Origin: Eleginops maclovinus
Taxonomy: Eukaryota > Chordata > Actinopteri > Perciformes > Eleginopidae
Direction: 5' to 3'
DNA length: 64,000 nucleotides
Assembly: GCF_036324505.1 (NCBI RefSeq)
Contig: NC_086360.1
Location: 6,146,546 to 6,210,545 of the forward strand
Shown: piece by piece, positions 13,594 through 64,000 of the stretch
Numbering within the stretch: position 1 is the first letter of the stretch
Layout of the letters: each line of letters begins with the position of its first letter
Notes under the pieces: model-generated
What the model was told of the DNA's origin: nothing
What the model saw: only the letters and a program-made list of their open reading frames with translations
Databases searched by the model: none
Position numbers and translations under genes: made by a program

Positions 13594-14270
13594 AAAGGTC
13601 CCCAATCATGCTATATATGAACAATATTGTAGGGCCATATCTATACAAAACTTATCTGTGAATTGTTTTGCTCAAAATACGAAACAGATCCCCCATTGTA
13701 GCATGCCTCATCCCCTTCTATTTCAGCCCTGTTCCTGAAGTGCTGATTCTGTGACTGTCGCTTTAAATTTGAGCTGACCTGAAGCTGGCCACGCCCCTTT
13801 GGAGGGTCATGCAGCTCTGATACTGATACATGTCGGGCATTGTTTCTGACACAGCACATAACATGTTCTTTCTTCAGTGTTTACTGCTAGATAAACACCA
13901 TTATATGTATTATACATACACCAAGTCCCTCCTGCAGACATCCTGCTGAATACACAGACACACAGAGGTGCTGCAGAGGGGATTCAGGTTGCTGACCGTA
14001 TATTGGGGACAATAGGTTGGGATGTGTCATGTGGGTGGGACGTTGCCCTGAGTTCAATGTAAAGTCAGCCCACATTCTCCTTATTATGTTGTAAAGACAG
14101 CAAATCTGGATCTGTTTGTTTGTACCCCCGTTTTCATAGATGTGGGAAAGGAGGAAAAGAGAGAGGGTTGTATTTTCTGACACTTTGTGAGTCTCCTTGC
14201 ACACCAGGGATACATACGTATGTATAAAAGACAGCAAAAACTGCATTTTGCAAAATAGGGGACCTTTACA
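13594..14270. mobile_element. non-autonomous DNA transposon, AAAGGTCCCC termini
   Basis: About 675 bp bounded by ttaaaggtcccc on the left and ggggaccttta on the right, an inverted pair. The interior is non-coding and contains a polymorphic-looking mixture of CpG-poor sequence. It resembles hAT-type MITEs common in fish; no transposase remnant was seen. Confidence 0.6.
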
Positions 14271-15383
14271 TTACACCTGTTACATTACATCCCAAAAAAG
14301 ACGGCTTCCTCAAAAATGTTTATCTCGCCACGATACTGCTTTTTAGTCAAGTTGAATCTGACTTGCTGAGCAGCTAGAGCACATCGAGTAGCAGCAAAGT
14401 ATTTGATAATAGGTCAGACAGGATCCTCTTCCTGTGTAATTTATGGCTGCAGACATACATGTCAAAGCAATCATGAAACTCTAGAAAATGTTAAAGTATA
14501 TGTTCTCATTTGGTTTTTAGCCTTCTTTTTCCAACTTAGCTGTATGTGTTTTAAAGCCTATATGGAGCTTCAGCATGTCATTTCACATGGACTACAGTGT
14601 GCACTGTGTCAATGCAAGAACAGGCCCCTACCGCCAGCCCTGCTGTTAGAAACGTTGTGTTTGTAAGGTTGCATTTCCATACAAATGTGACATTGTTGCC
14701 ATGGTAGAATACTTGCCAGAGACAAACCCTATGTTTGGCTATATATGTATTCATCGTGAAGCCAAAAATAGATTGCTGGCCAGAGCTAAACCTGGAATTA
14801 TTCTCAGGCGTTCCAGATACAATGTAGGAAGACACAACCAAAATTCCTCACAATGACTTTTAGCCCTGTTGCAGGACAGTTAAGCCAATACTGAAATGAT
14901 TTTTGCAAAAAAAAAAACATTTGTGTAGCGTATTTGAACACAAATTGGGGACACTGACTACAATAAGTGATTACAAGACAGATATAAAGATGGATGTATG
15001 GCATTAAGGATAAAAAGGGCTGCAAACCGAAAAAGGCTACTCTGGAAAACTCAGCTACACATAATGATTTCAGATGAATGATTGTCAGAAGTGACAGTGA
15101 TAACAGGATTAAAAAAGGTCAGAGTAATGGTGATGCTTTTTATTTAAGCGTACTGCAAAATTACAAAAGGATGAGAGAAAAAAGCTTCAAAGAAAAAAGA
15201 ATCAAGACCCAGTTTTAGTTTTCTGTCAAACATTACACAGGGTTTGTATTAAATATTGTTATGTACAGTAAATGCTGTTGAAGCAATAGTTTATTCCTTA
15301 CTCCAAATCTCCACATCGCCTTGCAGATAATCATTTATTGCTTTAAGCATTACTTTCACTTCATCACTATACTAAAAAAGCGA

Positions 15384-15405
15384 CACACACACACACACAC
15401 ACACA
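15384..15405. repeat. short (CA)n microsatellite
   Basis: About eleven CA units in otherwise unremarkable AT-rich DNA. Confidence 0.9.
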
Positions 15406-16290
15406 AAACCTCCACTGTTTTCCTGAGAGCGCAGCCTAATGAGCATCTGACAGCATCAGGCTTGTGTAATTGGTCATGATAGGTGAGTGATCTGCTGGGC
15501 CTTCCTCTCTACGCCCTCGAAAAAGATCAAAGGTGACATTTAAAGAATCGCTCTATTGTTGATGAGCAGTTCATGACTCCATGAACTAATTATTCTCTCA
15601 GATCTGTGCTGAAGTGGCCGGCATCAGACGCAGATGACACACCCTCACCAGTACCTGGAGGTGGTGGTCTTCTTATAAAGTCTCTTTGATCTGCTTGTTC
15701 AGACCATCAGCCACACTGAGCAGCAATTATTAGATTTTCCAAAAAACAACGTTATAAGTTAACCCTATCCTAATGATACTGCCATTTTCAGATTTCCTTA
15801 CTCGAGTAGTTTGTTTATTGACATAATGCTGCTGCTGAGAGTGAGTAGCTTTAATACAATCTTGTTAGTTTTACACTTTTTGTCAAATAATTCATCTTCA
15901 ACTGGCTCTTTTCAAGATGGCTGGTTTACAAGGTAAATTAAGGCCACCATAATACCCTCCCTCTGGCACCCCCCGCCTAAACACATCTTTGACTGACCTA
16001 ATCTGTCATGACCAATCAAAATTCACGTCTTCAGAACTGCTTTAAATCTGTAATTAATGTTGTGTGTATATTTTAAGTTTGTTGTTTTAATGTGGTTTTT
16101 TGGTAATTTGACCCTGTAAAGGATCTTTCTGTACCCTAAAAAGGGCTCTATAAATAAAATGTATTGTTATTAGAAATATTTTGATTTTAAGATCTTAATT
16201 ATTCCTTGATTTTAGGGAAAAAATATGTTCACATTTAATAGGTGCTCAGTACAGAATTCCGAGCAGAGAGTTGGCCTCCTGACGGCTCTC

Positions 16291-16293
16291 AAG

Positions 16294-16325
<32 letters not shown>
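16291..16325. repeat. (CAA)n microsatellite
   Basis: About eleven CAA units, not in a recognisable coding frame. Confidence 0.9.
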
Positions 16326-16326
<1 letters not shown>

Positions 16327-17858
16327 GAAAAACCAACAACAATGCTGTGAGGATTGACCTTAGAGGAAATGAATGGTAGGCTTCTTATTAGCTAGCCAGT
16401 AGGAAAGGAGGACCACAATTACTACGGGAGCCATCCTCCATACAAGATACACAGAAACTCATACTGATTACAACGCATACTATAGCGTCATTCTCTACTA
16501 CGATAACTCAGCTTCAACTGGCTTTGTCTGAAGTAATGCTGCTGAAAACCTTGTCCCATTTTGAAATAAAGTATGTAATTAAACAACAAATTCACATAGA
16601 GGAAATGAAGAATATTTACAACGCCTTCTGTTTGTGAAATGTTGCTACAAAACCTGATGCTGGGATATTAACAGATGTGTATGTCTAGAAAGCAACAGAG
16701 GGTTACAAAAATGCCTTCAGCTGCTGAGAAAAAAATGTTTTAAAACTGCCATTGAACAATAATCCCCCAAGAATGGAAGCTATACATGAGGACACAACAA
16801 AACAATAGTTTTATTCTGCATTCACATGATGCTCTTTGCTCACCTCAAGTTTGGGCACAGAGCCTTGCGGTGGAAGAGCTAGTTCAGTTTTGTTTCTATA
16901 GTTACCTCACCTGCTAGCTTGCAGCAATACATACATCTGTCATCTGATTGATTGCTCCTAGAATCAGATCAGCCTTGAATGAGGTCAAGGTTGAAATCAT
17001 TTGAACCCTCCTGCCTAGTCTCTCCATAGAAACACAACATACGTAAGTGCAGAGCCGTTTTAAAGCATTTCATGTGAATGCAGCTCCCGAATGAATACAT
17101 AGGTGTTCTTCAGCAAATCCAAATTGGGGGATGGAATGACGAAGAGACGGACAAATTGAAGCAACAGATACAGGGACATAATGACTGACTGAATTTTACA
17201 CTTTCTATAACACTTTCATCCTTGGACGATCCCTGCCAGGTAGATTGGTAAATGCCACTGTCACTGCTGTGCTCTAGACCCTACCTATCACAGTGAAGCA
17301 TCTCCTCACAGAACATCCACTTGTCATGTGCTTGGATATTTGGAAGGATTGTTTAAAAAGATGGATTTGATTCATGTAAAAAAAAAAAAATGCAATAGTT
17401 TTATGATTTAAGCATCAGAGAGTTTTCCCTGGGAGCAGATTCATCCATAATGTAACACTTTATTGGTCCCTGTAGGGAAATTGTCATTTCTATCAGCCTC
17501 GTGCCATGTATGTCAGATTACAGGGTGAGCCTCTGTAAAACAGGGATTCTGTGGGACACTATAAGGTGGATGCTTGTCAACTCTGGGCCTTGAACCAACT
17601 TGTCCCTACTTATCGTTAGCCTGACTGTATTAAACTTCCATCATATGTCAGTCCATGTTTTGAAGTTAGCAATCGCACTACTTGCCAGTCCCTCTTGAGA
17701 TTTAATTCCTCACAGTTCTGCGTTTGTTTCTTGCTACTCCCTAAGCCCATGTCAACAGATTCAAATTTGAAATAGAAAAAATTGAGAAAGTTGTCCAATG
17801 CCGGAAAGGCCAGTGAGGTAACATATTTCAACAGCATGGTATCAACAATCAACACTTA

Positions 17859-17861
<3 letters not shown>

Positions 17862-17953
<92 letters not shown>
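17862..17953. repeat. (TG)n microsatellite
   Basis: About 46 uninterrupted TG units on the plus strand, (CA)n in the unc13b transcript strand. It begins about 270 bases beyond the donor of the candidate exon 18225-18286. Confidence 0.98.
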
Positions 17954-17956
<3 letters not shown>

Positions 17957-18224
17957 AATCACAAATCATCTACGGTCTGGTCACCACAAACCTTTTTATA
18001 GGCTACGACTTGGTTTTAGGGTTAATGTTAGACTTATCTAGACAACTACATTAAAAAAATAAGGAAAAGATAGTATATATTGTTAGGTTACAATAATACT
18101 CCAAAGAGAACAAAATGTGCCTATATGTGTCTGTTTGCGTGTCTGTGCAAGACTTTGAGTTTTCTCCATTTAGTATATTTCTCATATGTGCAACCAACCT
18201 AAAGTTTAAAAAAACAAAACTTAC

Positions 18225-56263
<38,039 letters not shown>

Positions 56264-57639
56264 CTGAAAAAGAAAAAAAAACATTGGTCTTTATCTGAAC
56301 ATATTTGTACCTTTGCAGACTTAAGTGACCCATCCCTCTTTATTGATTGAACTTCAGGAAAAATAAATTCCCTACACATAACAATACAGTAAACAGATAT
56401 ATTTTTTTAAGCTGAAAAGCATCTCTTAGCGCATAAAAAGGAGGAGAGATTCATGGAGGCTAAAAAATAAAAAAACATGAGGGTTTTTAAAAAAAGGGAC
56501 AAATAATGAACCCAATAAATACATAACACTGACATACAATTAGCTAGCTAAATATTTTTAATTCAGAATTTATTATTATACAAATTAACTGATAAACAGC
56601 TGCAAGTTATGACCAAAAACCACATAGCTTATGCAAATATTAGCCTTTGCAATACATTAGGGATTTTCCTTTCCATCACAGAACAGTGCAAAGACCATAA
56701 ACCACTGTTGGCAGAATTTTTGTGCAGAATAGTCAGAGAGCATTGATGAAGTGAAACTCGTATTAAAGGCAATAAACATAAACACAAAAACATTCTCTAT
56801 ATGTAAAATGCAAATATGAAATATGAAGAAGAAGAATCTGAAAGGTAAAGATGCATCACAAATATGAAGGAAGACAATTTAATCTTCCGCTGAAGAAGTA
56901 AACGACAAAGACAGGAATGAACAACTGCATGTTAGATAACTGATGTGTTCCTTTTTAATAAGACCCATTTGCTTGTCACTACTAGCTATAAAAGCGCCAA
57001 ATAGGGAACACTTTGTCCTTAAAACAAAAGCCACTTCAGGTGAGGAACAAAAGTCAAACGACATTTTCTCATCACACACTGATGGCTGTCTAGAGACCTA
57101 TAGCACTCTGTGCTTCTTTTATATGCCACAGGTCAATACTCACTGATAAGTAATGCTTAATGTATTCATATTTTGTCTTGTCAAAGCTACACTTGGTTAT
57201 TCTACAAAGCTCAGCTAGTGCAAAGATAAGAACCGTCTCTCTTTTTCCTGGAAGTTGCTCCTTGCTGTCATTGAAGGTTTGGGATAATTATTCCACTATG
57301 TTGGTATTGAGAAGCACTTTGATGTTAATGGCTACATCGAAGGTTGTCCTTTTGTATTCTACTGCACTCTACTGCACCCATTCTTGAATAGTTTTTAAAA
57401 AAAAGATGTATTGTGGATGCGGCATAGGTGCTCATTTAATAATCTAGTACTAAAAGTAAGGCTGGGTATGTGTTAGCGGCTGGCTCTGATATTTGACTCT
57501 ATATTTGCCATAACAAAAAAACGATAGTAACCATGAAAAAACAGAAATTACTTTAAATTGTCAGGAATGATATATGGTTATTTTCTCGTCAACAAAAACC
57601 TCTAATGGCAGCAGGTACAGCGTTAAACTGTTATATTCC

Positions 57640-57830
57640 TCATTCAAATGACTGTTTACCTTTTACACATTGGGGTATGTGGGAGAGAAACTCCCTCTGG
57701 TGGGAACTCTGGGATTTCAGCCTTTGCAGACCATTTGCATGCACAAAAACCTCTAAAACAAATGAAAGGAAAGGAAAAAACCCCAAAAGCATAATAACCA
57801 GAGTGGTATGTTTGCCTTTAGAGAAGGACT
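57640..57830 (+). repeat. dispersed repeat family A, terminal block
   Basis: Contains gagagaaactccctctggtg, ggatttcagcctttgcagac and catttgcatgcacaaaaacc, the plus-strand counterpart of 49330-49510. Confidence 0.5.
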
Positions 57831-57858
57831 TCATCCCAATGTCCTCCTAAGAGACAAC

Positions 57859-57977
<119 letters not shown>

Positions 57978-59829
57978 CCACCGACCACCTAATCCCTGCT
58001 TGATCACCTGGCTCAAGTAGCCCACTCTTCACAGGGACAGAGAGCAGAGTGTATGCAGTGTTCGTGTGTGTGTTCGAGTGTGTATCAGTGTGTGCCTGAT
58101 TATTTTCTATGTCCTCAATCTTACATCCACTTTATTTTGAAAAGGGCCAGTGGAGCTGAGGGCAGCATCAGTGGATTTGGGGAACAGATGAGGTGAGGGA
58201 GGTGATCATCGAGCAGCATATATTAATACATTATGCCCTGGGTTTTGATCCAATACACAGTTTCCAATTTGGATATGGTCTAGCAACAAATCCTTTTTTA
58301 CTAAAATGCAGTCTGCAAATACTCTATGCCTTACACAACAGTTTTGTACGTGCAATACCACTTTTATATCTGTATGATTACATATTTAAAAAGTACAACT
58401 AGCCGCTGGTTAGCTAACTTATTATAAATTCTTTACATCCTGTATTGTTAGACATACTAAATTTCAGCTTTTTAGGGTTTGTACATATCTATATGTTATG
58501 TCGAGTGCCTACTAACCAATAAGCTGTTAAACAAGAAAACACAGTTTTTTTGTTGACTGCCAAGGTGGGCCATATGTTTCTCGCAAGCCAATAATAGACA
58601 GGGCTTCTTCAGGGAAAATACAAATATATACCAATACATTAGCATAATATTATTTATATGAACATAAATGCATTTGATAAGATTCACACTTGATTAAATG
58701 CACCCAAATGAAAACCAAAAACACTAGACATCAATATGACTTTTTAAATTCAAGCCAAGTTTTGTTATGGACATTAAAGTAAAAAGATGAGAAAAGAATG
58801 TAAAATATGACACCACACTTCTAAATATGTTGATATGGATTGCTTAAACAATGCCACGATTCAATTTTCGGTAGTTCAATAAAAACAGGATCAGACCACA
58901 GAATATCAGCCTGGAAAATGGCCAAGTCAGAGAGACATGGTCCCTAAAGTAAGTCATTACTTTGCATGACGGCCTGGAAATACATCATTTTCCTGTATTT
59001 CTATTGTTTAAAAAAGGAAATCTATTGTAAATGCAATCAATCTCACTCCACAAATGTTCCAGCACAAAGGTAGGTAGTAGGTAGTCAAACCTTTTCCTGC
59101 AATACATTTGATTAGGTTTGCAGGGACTTTACTTATCCTCTAAATCAATGTTGGTGTTGTATATAGAAGTGTTGCTTATGTGTAACCAATTTCTTTCTCT
59201 AATTCCCCCTGGAGCGCTTTGTTGATGACACCATCCTGCTTAAGCAAAGAGAGCAGGGTATCACAAAGCTGAAGATACATCACCGGGAGAGGAAACACTC
59301 CAACCGACAGAGTACAGGACGACCCCTGCATTTTATAATCCTTATTTATGCAGGGAGCTTGACTAAGCACTTGACCTGCTTCATATTCATATACACTTCA
59401 ACATGTTCACACACCTGGGAGCTTCCCAGGAACAGTCCTTGTATGAGGAAGCTCTACCAGCTCCCATAGATTAATGACACAAATATCAACGCGAAGAATC
59501 CGATTTTATTCGGTTAGCCATGGAAAGGAATTTTAGCTTAACTAGTAATGTGTTAACACAAACATTAATTTCCCAGTCTGGACGTTTTGTGTCACTCCAT
59601 ACTCCAGGTCTTGAAAAAGCAACCAAAAGCAATACAAATGGTTGTAGATATACAGTAAATTCCACATTGGAAGGTGCTCTAAATGTTAGGGAAAAATAAT
59701 CTTAAATATTATCAACTATTACATACCTGTTTATTTATTTTGCCAAGGTACAACAAGACTCGAAAATGTTCCATACACAAGAGGAATACTCACACATTTT
59801 AATTAACGCGTTCATTTTGCTAGCTAGAT

Positions 59830-60935
59830 TTTAACATCCGTACCACTTTCATATCTGTCTGAAAAATATAAAGCTACAACCAGTAGCTGGTTAGCTTAGC
59901 ACAAAAGGGGGAAATAAGTGTAAACAGCTAGCCTGGCTCGGTCCAAATGTATTCCAATCTGGACCTCTAAAGCTTACTATTTAACATACTTTTTTATTAT
60001 TTAATTTGCTATTGAGTACTAGGCTCTTCCAAAAGTTTCCGTATATTGGAGGAATCAATCACATTTCAATAAAATGGGCTAATTTTGCTAGCTAGATTTA
60101 AACATCCGTACCACTTTAATATCTGCAGGATAAATATAAAGATACAACCAGCAGATGGTTAGCTTAGCTTAGCAACCAAAGGGGAAATAAGTGTAAACAG
60201 CTAGCCTCGTTCCGGCCAAGTGTATTCCTAACCTGACCTCTAAAGCTTACTAATTTACATACTTTATGTTATATTTGTTGGATTTAATATGTATTCAATG
60301 TCATATTTGTCAAATCCCAACGGACCTTGAATTGGAGTTTGTTCGGGACCAACTTTCTTTTACAAATATGCCAACATTTTAGATAAAACACATATTTTAG
60401 ATTGGTATCCAGACATGTAAAGGGACTTCTCATTTATTTCCTTCATAAAAATATCCAAGACGGAAGCAGTGCTATTTATAAAACCTAGAATTTTTTCTGG
60501 TGTCGCAAATATAATATCACGTGTAGCTTTTAGGTCAACCCACCCATCACTTTACTTCACTGATACTTCATATGTCATGGACAAATCAGACAAATATCCG
60601 ATCTTGAAAAAGCAAGCAAGTCATAAATATGGTTGTCAATCATTAAACATATCAATAGCACATTGGCTTTAAATGTTAGAAAAAGGGGAAAATACACCTC
60701 TCATAATCTTAATTTAAATCTACTAAATGTTTTTTTTTATTGTTAATGTAGTTAATGTAGTACTAGACATTTTAATAAAATGTGCTAATTTTACATATCT
60801 ATAATATGAAGCTAAAACCAGTCGCTGGTTAGCCTAGCACAAATACTGGAAATAAGTGTAAACAGCTTGCCTGGCTCTGTCCAAAAGTGCTCCTAGCTGG
60901 ACCTCTAAAGCTTACTAATTAACAAAGGATGTGTT
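59830..60935. repeat. three diverged tandem copies of a CTGGTTAGCTTAGCA repeat
   Basis: Three copies of a unit containing catccgtaccacttt, ctggttagcttagca, ggaaataagtgtaaacagct, agcctggctc and gacctctaaagcttacta. They centre on about 59890, 60150 and 60830. The first two are about 263 bp apart. Flanking text (tcttgaaaaagcaa near 59610 and 60605) suggests a larger duplicated unit of about 1 kb. The core resembles a repeat very widespread in percomorph fish. Confidence 0.65.
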
Positions 60936-63900
60936 TTATTTGTTGTATTATATATGTATATGATGTTTTATTTGTCAAATCAAAATGTGAATTTGGATTA
61001 TGAGCTGGACATTCTTTTAAAAATACAGTAAAAACATTTTACAGATCAATATTGAGTTGTCTTTGGCTACCCCGACATGTAAGGCTGCGAATTTATGAAC
61101 ATGGATTTTCTTCCGGATGTGACAACTATAATGTGAAATATCTGTCAAGGCGCCCATCAGAGCTCAGCAGTAATGGCAAAGGCAGAAGACAGGGGGTGAA
61201 ATGGTTAATAGGGAATAATCCATCATTCACTTAAGGTGGTTGCCAGGTCTGTTATTAAAGGGACAAGTGGACTGACAGGTTGCAGACAGCTCCATTTACT
61301 GCCTGAGCTAACAGTGGTCAGAACATTTTTTTTTTAACACAACGGGAAAAGTAACGAAAGAAAGCAGAAAGCAAATGGAATAAAACTGAGGAAAAAAATA
61401 CATTGTATATATTTCGCTTTACCTTTGACACCACCAGGGTTGTTATAAAAGACGGCACTAATTAGACATCCAAAGATGCTTGATTGCACGCACACATATA
61501 AATAGAGACACCTAACTGTGGTGGGGAGGACATATCACAGCATGCAGCCGGACCCTCTTGGGGAGAAGCCGGCATCATTTATAATTAAGTGGCAATGACT
61601 TATGAAAATAAATAAGTTATACACAGTTTTACATGGACGTACGCAGTGTGGCCAGGCGAGATGACATTTACTAGGCTGTCTAGAGTAATGAATACTCTAT
61701 TAAGGGAGGGGGTGGAAGGGACCGGAGAGGGAGCGAAGGAGAGTCTCTGATGAAGGAGGCTCTGGAGATATTGAACTGAGAACTAAATTATTTTGGTCTC
61801 ACAAGTGCAAACAGACAGGGTTTGTTTTTTTACGGCTGATCTCAACATCAATATGGTGTTGAAACCTGCATTTATTCCTATTTTTCTATCCTGAACCCAG
61901 TTTCAGAGCCTCCAAAGACCACTATTTTGGTTTTATGTGGCATTGTAGTCTGAATGCTCTTATTAACACTGTTTTGAGCGGCAGCAGACATATTATTTCA
62001 GCAAACAAACTCTGATAAGACTACTTTGCCAGCAATAAACCTGAGACAGACAAAGGTAGTTGGCACAGACTGTGAGAAGAGGAGAATGTCAGGCAACTAA
62101 AGAGCCACATATCTTTTCTCAAGAGGTTGTTGGATACCAAAACTTAACTCTAAATGAATGTTAGTGTTTTTAAGAAGGCATTTTTTTTACTAACATGTTG
62201 TTGAGGGTTTGGCACCTTTCGGAAAATATGGGATTTTTTCTTTTAGGCAGGACACGATAAATGTTCTTAGACAATAGCTGTTTAGTTTAAAAATAAACTA
62301 AGGTAAATAGTTTTGGTCTGCAATAAGCAGCAGATGGAGTACAAGTCAGACAGCGCAGCCTCATTACATCATAGCACGATAACTATTACTACCTATAAGC
62401 AATGCATCAGGTATGAAAAACATCATGATTTCCCTTTCTTATTCACATTTCCTGTTTTGTTTGTTTTCCAAAGCAGCTTGAGGTTCAAACTATAGTTTCT
62501 GGTTAAAATCTCGCTTCACAAACTTTTAATTCAGAGGGCTGAAAATAAGGCAAGTAGTAAAATGACCCAAAAGGCAATATCGGTTGTTATGGTTTACATA
62601 ACTTAAATCAGAGGCAAAAGGAGTATGACATTAAAAGACTAGTTACAATTGCTGTGAAATGATTACTTTCCACTTGAACAATCTTTCTGCGTCAGCCCCC
62701 ATGTTTGGACCATGCCCATCATTTGAATAAAGTTCATTTTGACCACTTCTACACACCTGTACAGTTTTGCGACTATATTTGCATGCTGCTATGCTGTAAC
62801 GCTGACAAAATCTGTCCAGTCAAACAAAGGACTTTCACATTCATTACCTTTTTGGGTGTGACACTGCTAACTGCTTTTCACTGCTAACATCACTGCTACG
62901 ACTCTTTCCTGCCCTTACACACCAGCTGGACTACTTGCAAGTGCTATCCTCCAGCCTAATACTTTTTGATGACAGTGCTGTGTTTTCCATTTGACTTCCT
63001 CTGCTTCCTTTCCCTCTTTGCTCGTCTACACATCTGCTAAGGTTCAGACTCATTAGCCCATCACTGTTCCCAGAATGCTACACACCTACTCTGATTATCC
63101 TCTTCCAAGTCTCCTGTATTTATGTCCACATGCTCCACTCCCAAGAAAGTGTATCGCTTATGTCTCGTGATACAAGCCATGCATATCTAATTCTGCCAAT
63201 GTTTTACTATTGTAGGAATATTTCTATGGTAATATTATATGTAAATATGTATTAAATACAATTATTTAATGCTTAAACAACACAAACACAATTCAGTTCA
63301 ACTCCACTCTTTTGGGATGGAAGCAGAAATCTCAGAATTGTAAGCATTGATCTCAATGAAGGTCTGCTCTAAATATCACAGCAATCCATCCAATAGTTGA
63401 AGGTTGGCCCACAGTTTTAGGCCAACAGACTGCTTGACATATCAGGATAATGTGCCTTAAATCATCTAAAGTATTATACTGACACATTTACCGGCCAAAA
63501 TCTCTCAAGGGGGTTCTAAGAGGGTTTCTTTGGCACAGCAGCCAGTCCCCCCAGGCTAATAATCTATTGCTTTTACTATTAAATAATCAGATCATGTTTC
63601 CCAAACTGGGGCAAAAGAGTGGGACAAAGTCTACTAGTCTGGTCCGCCCTGAGACTAATAATCATGTCACATGACATACTCTGAATACTCTCTATCACCT
63701 AATTGTAGGGGTTTTACAGCCCAGAGTGGAAAAAATGTTTGTTTTAAATCTACATACATAGCTCTATTCCTTCCCGTGTGTGTCAGAAAGTTGTAGCAAA
63801 GGACGGAAATATAATCCATAGCTGAAATAAATATAGATCATGCCCTGCTTTTTGTTGTATACATCTTAAAATGATCCTTCTTCAATATTTTTCAAGTTAC

Positions 63901-64000
63901 AAGAGAGGTATACTGATTCTGAAAGTCTGTTTACTTTTACAGTAAACCAAGCGATGTTCATGGTATTAAAATTAAAAGGGGCCCTATTATGCTTTTTGGA

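Larger units (their letters stand above)
3232..18224. other. non-coding region, probably intron or flank of unc13b
   Basis: About 15 kb without a recognisable exon. It holds the family A, family B and MITE copies listed separately, the pyrimidine tract and small microsatellites. I looked on the minus strand for the next expected Unc13 segments (a DSMPDL-type linker, the C1 zinc finger, C2B) and did not find them. They could be missed if very short, but the C1 and C2B exons should be recognisable, so they probably lie left of base 1. The C/G-richer patch at about 3478-3620 is unexplained. Confidence 0.55.

Noticed and set aside
15601..15720. Possible minus-strand exon with PPPPGTGEG and a GTACTG donor
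   Set aside because: No acceptor in phase and no Unc13 similarity.
61415..61460. Possible unc13b first-exon donor (GTGTCAAAG|GTAAAG)
   Set aside because: The upstream text does not read as the expected MSLLCV-type N-terminus and no start codon context is visible.

Overview
The window is nuclear DNA from a ray-finned fish, probably a spiny-rayed (percomorph) teleost. The signs are a complete Tc1-type transposon of the teleost IR/DR class, several MITE families in many diverged copies, long (CA)n microsatellites, and short exons scattered through AT-rich introns. I see no prokaryotic or viral features.

One host gene can be recognised. It lies on the minus strand and is the 5' half of an unc13/Munc13 gene, the presynaptic vesicle-priming factor, closest to vertebrate UNC13B. 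I assembled it exon by exon from splice sites and reading-frame phase. In transcript order the exons are 56164-56263, 45585-45702 and 44575-44698 (the C2A domain); 41553-41626, 39600-39657, 38947-38982 and 37509-37722 (the linker after C2A); an enormous alternative exon at about 20874-36955; then 19291-19581 and 18974-19061. Weaker candidates follow at 18437-18471 and 18225-18286. The C1, C2B, MUN and C2C parts were not found and presumably lie left of base 1. The first exon was not found and presumably lies right of base 64000 or went unrecognised.

The most striking object is the roughly 16-kb coding exon, about 5,360 codons in one block. It is an acidic head followed by about 4,900 residues of low-complexity sequence rich in Q, P, S and T. 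That part carries some thirty copies of a short hydrophobic module of the GLLSGLF / KGLFSMFGG type, six diverged tandem repeats of about 100 residues, recurrent [V/I]D[L/F][S/T] motifs, a GPRM tandem array, a polyglutamine run and two islands that look folded. Exon 37509-37722 ends in phase 2, which fits either the giant exon or exon 19291-19581. Skipping the giant exon therefore gives an ordinary short Unc13, and including it gives a giant N-terminally extended form. One apparent +1 frameshift near 35750-35770 separates the acidic head from the rest and is probably a one-base error or indel.

Layout: 1-18224 is non-coding as far as I can see and holds the Tc1 element (1627-3229) and several MITE copies. 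18225-56263 is the unc13b segment. 56264-64000 is probably intron 1 and is rich in diverged repeats, including a tandem set at about 59830-60935.
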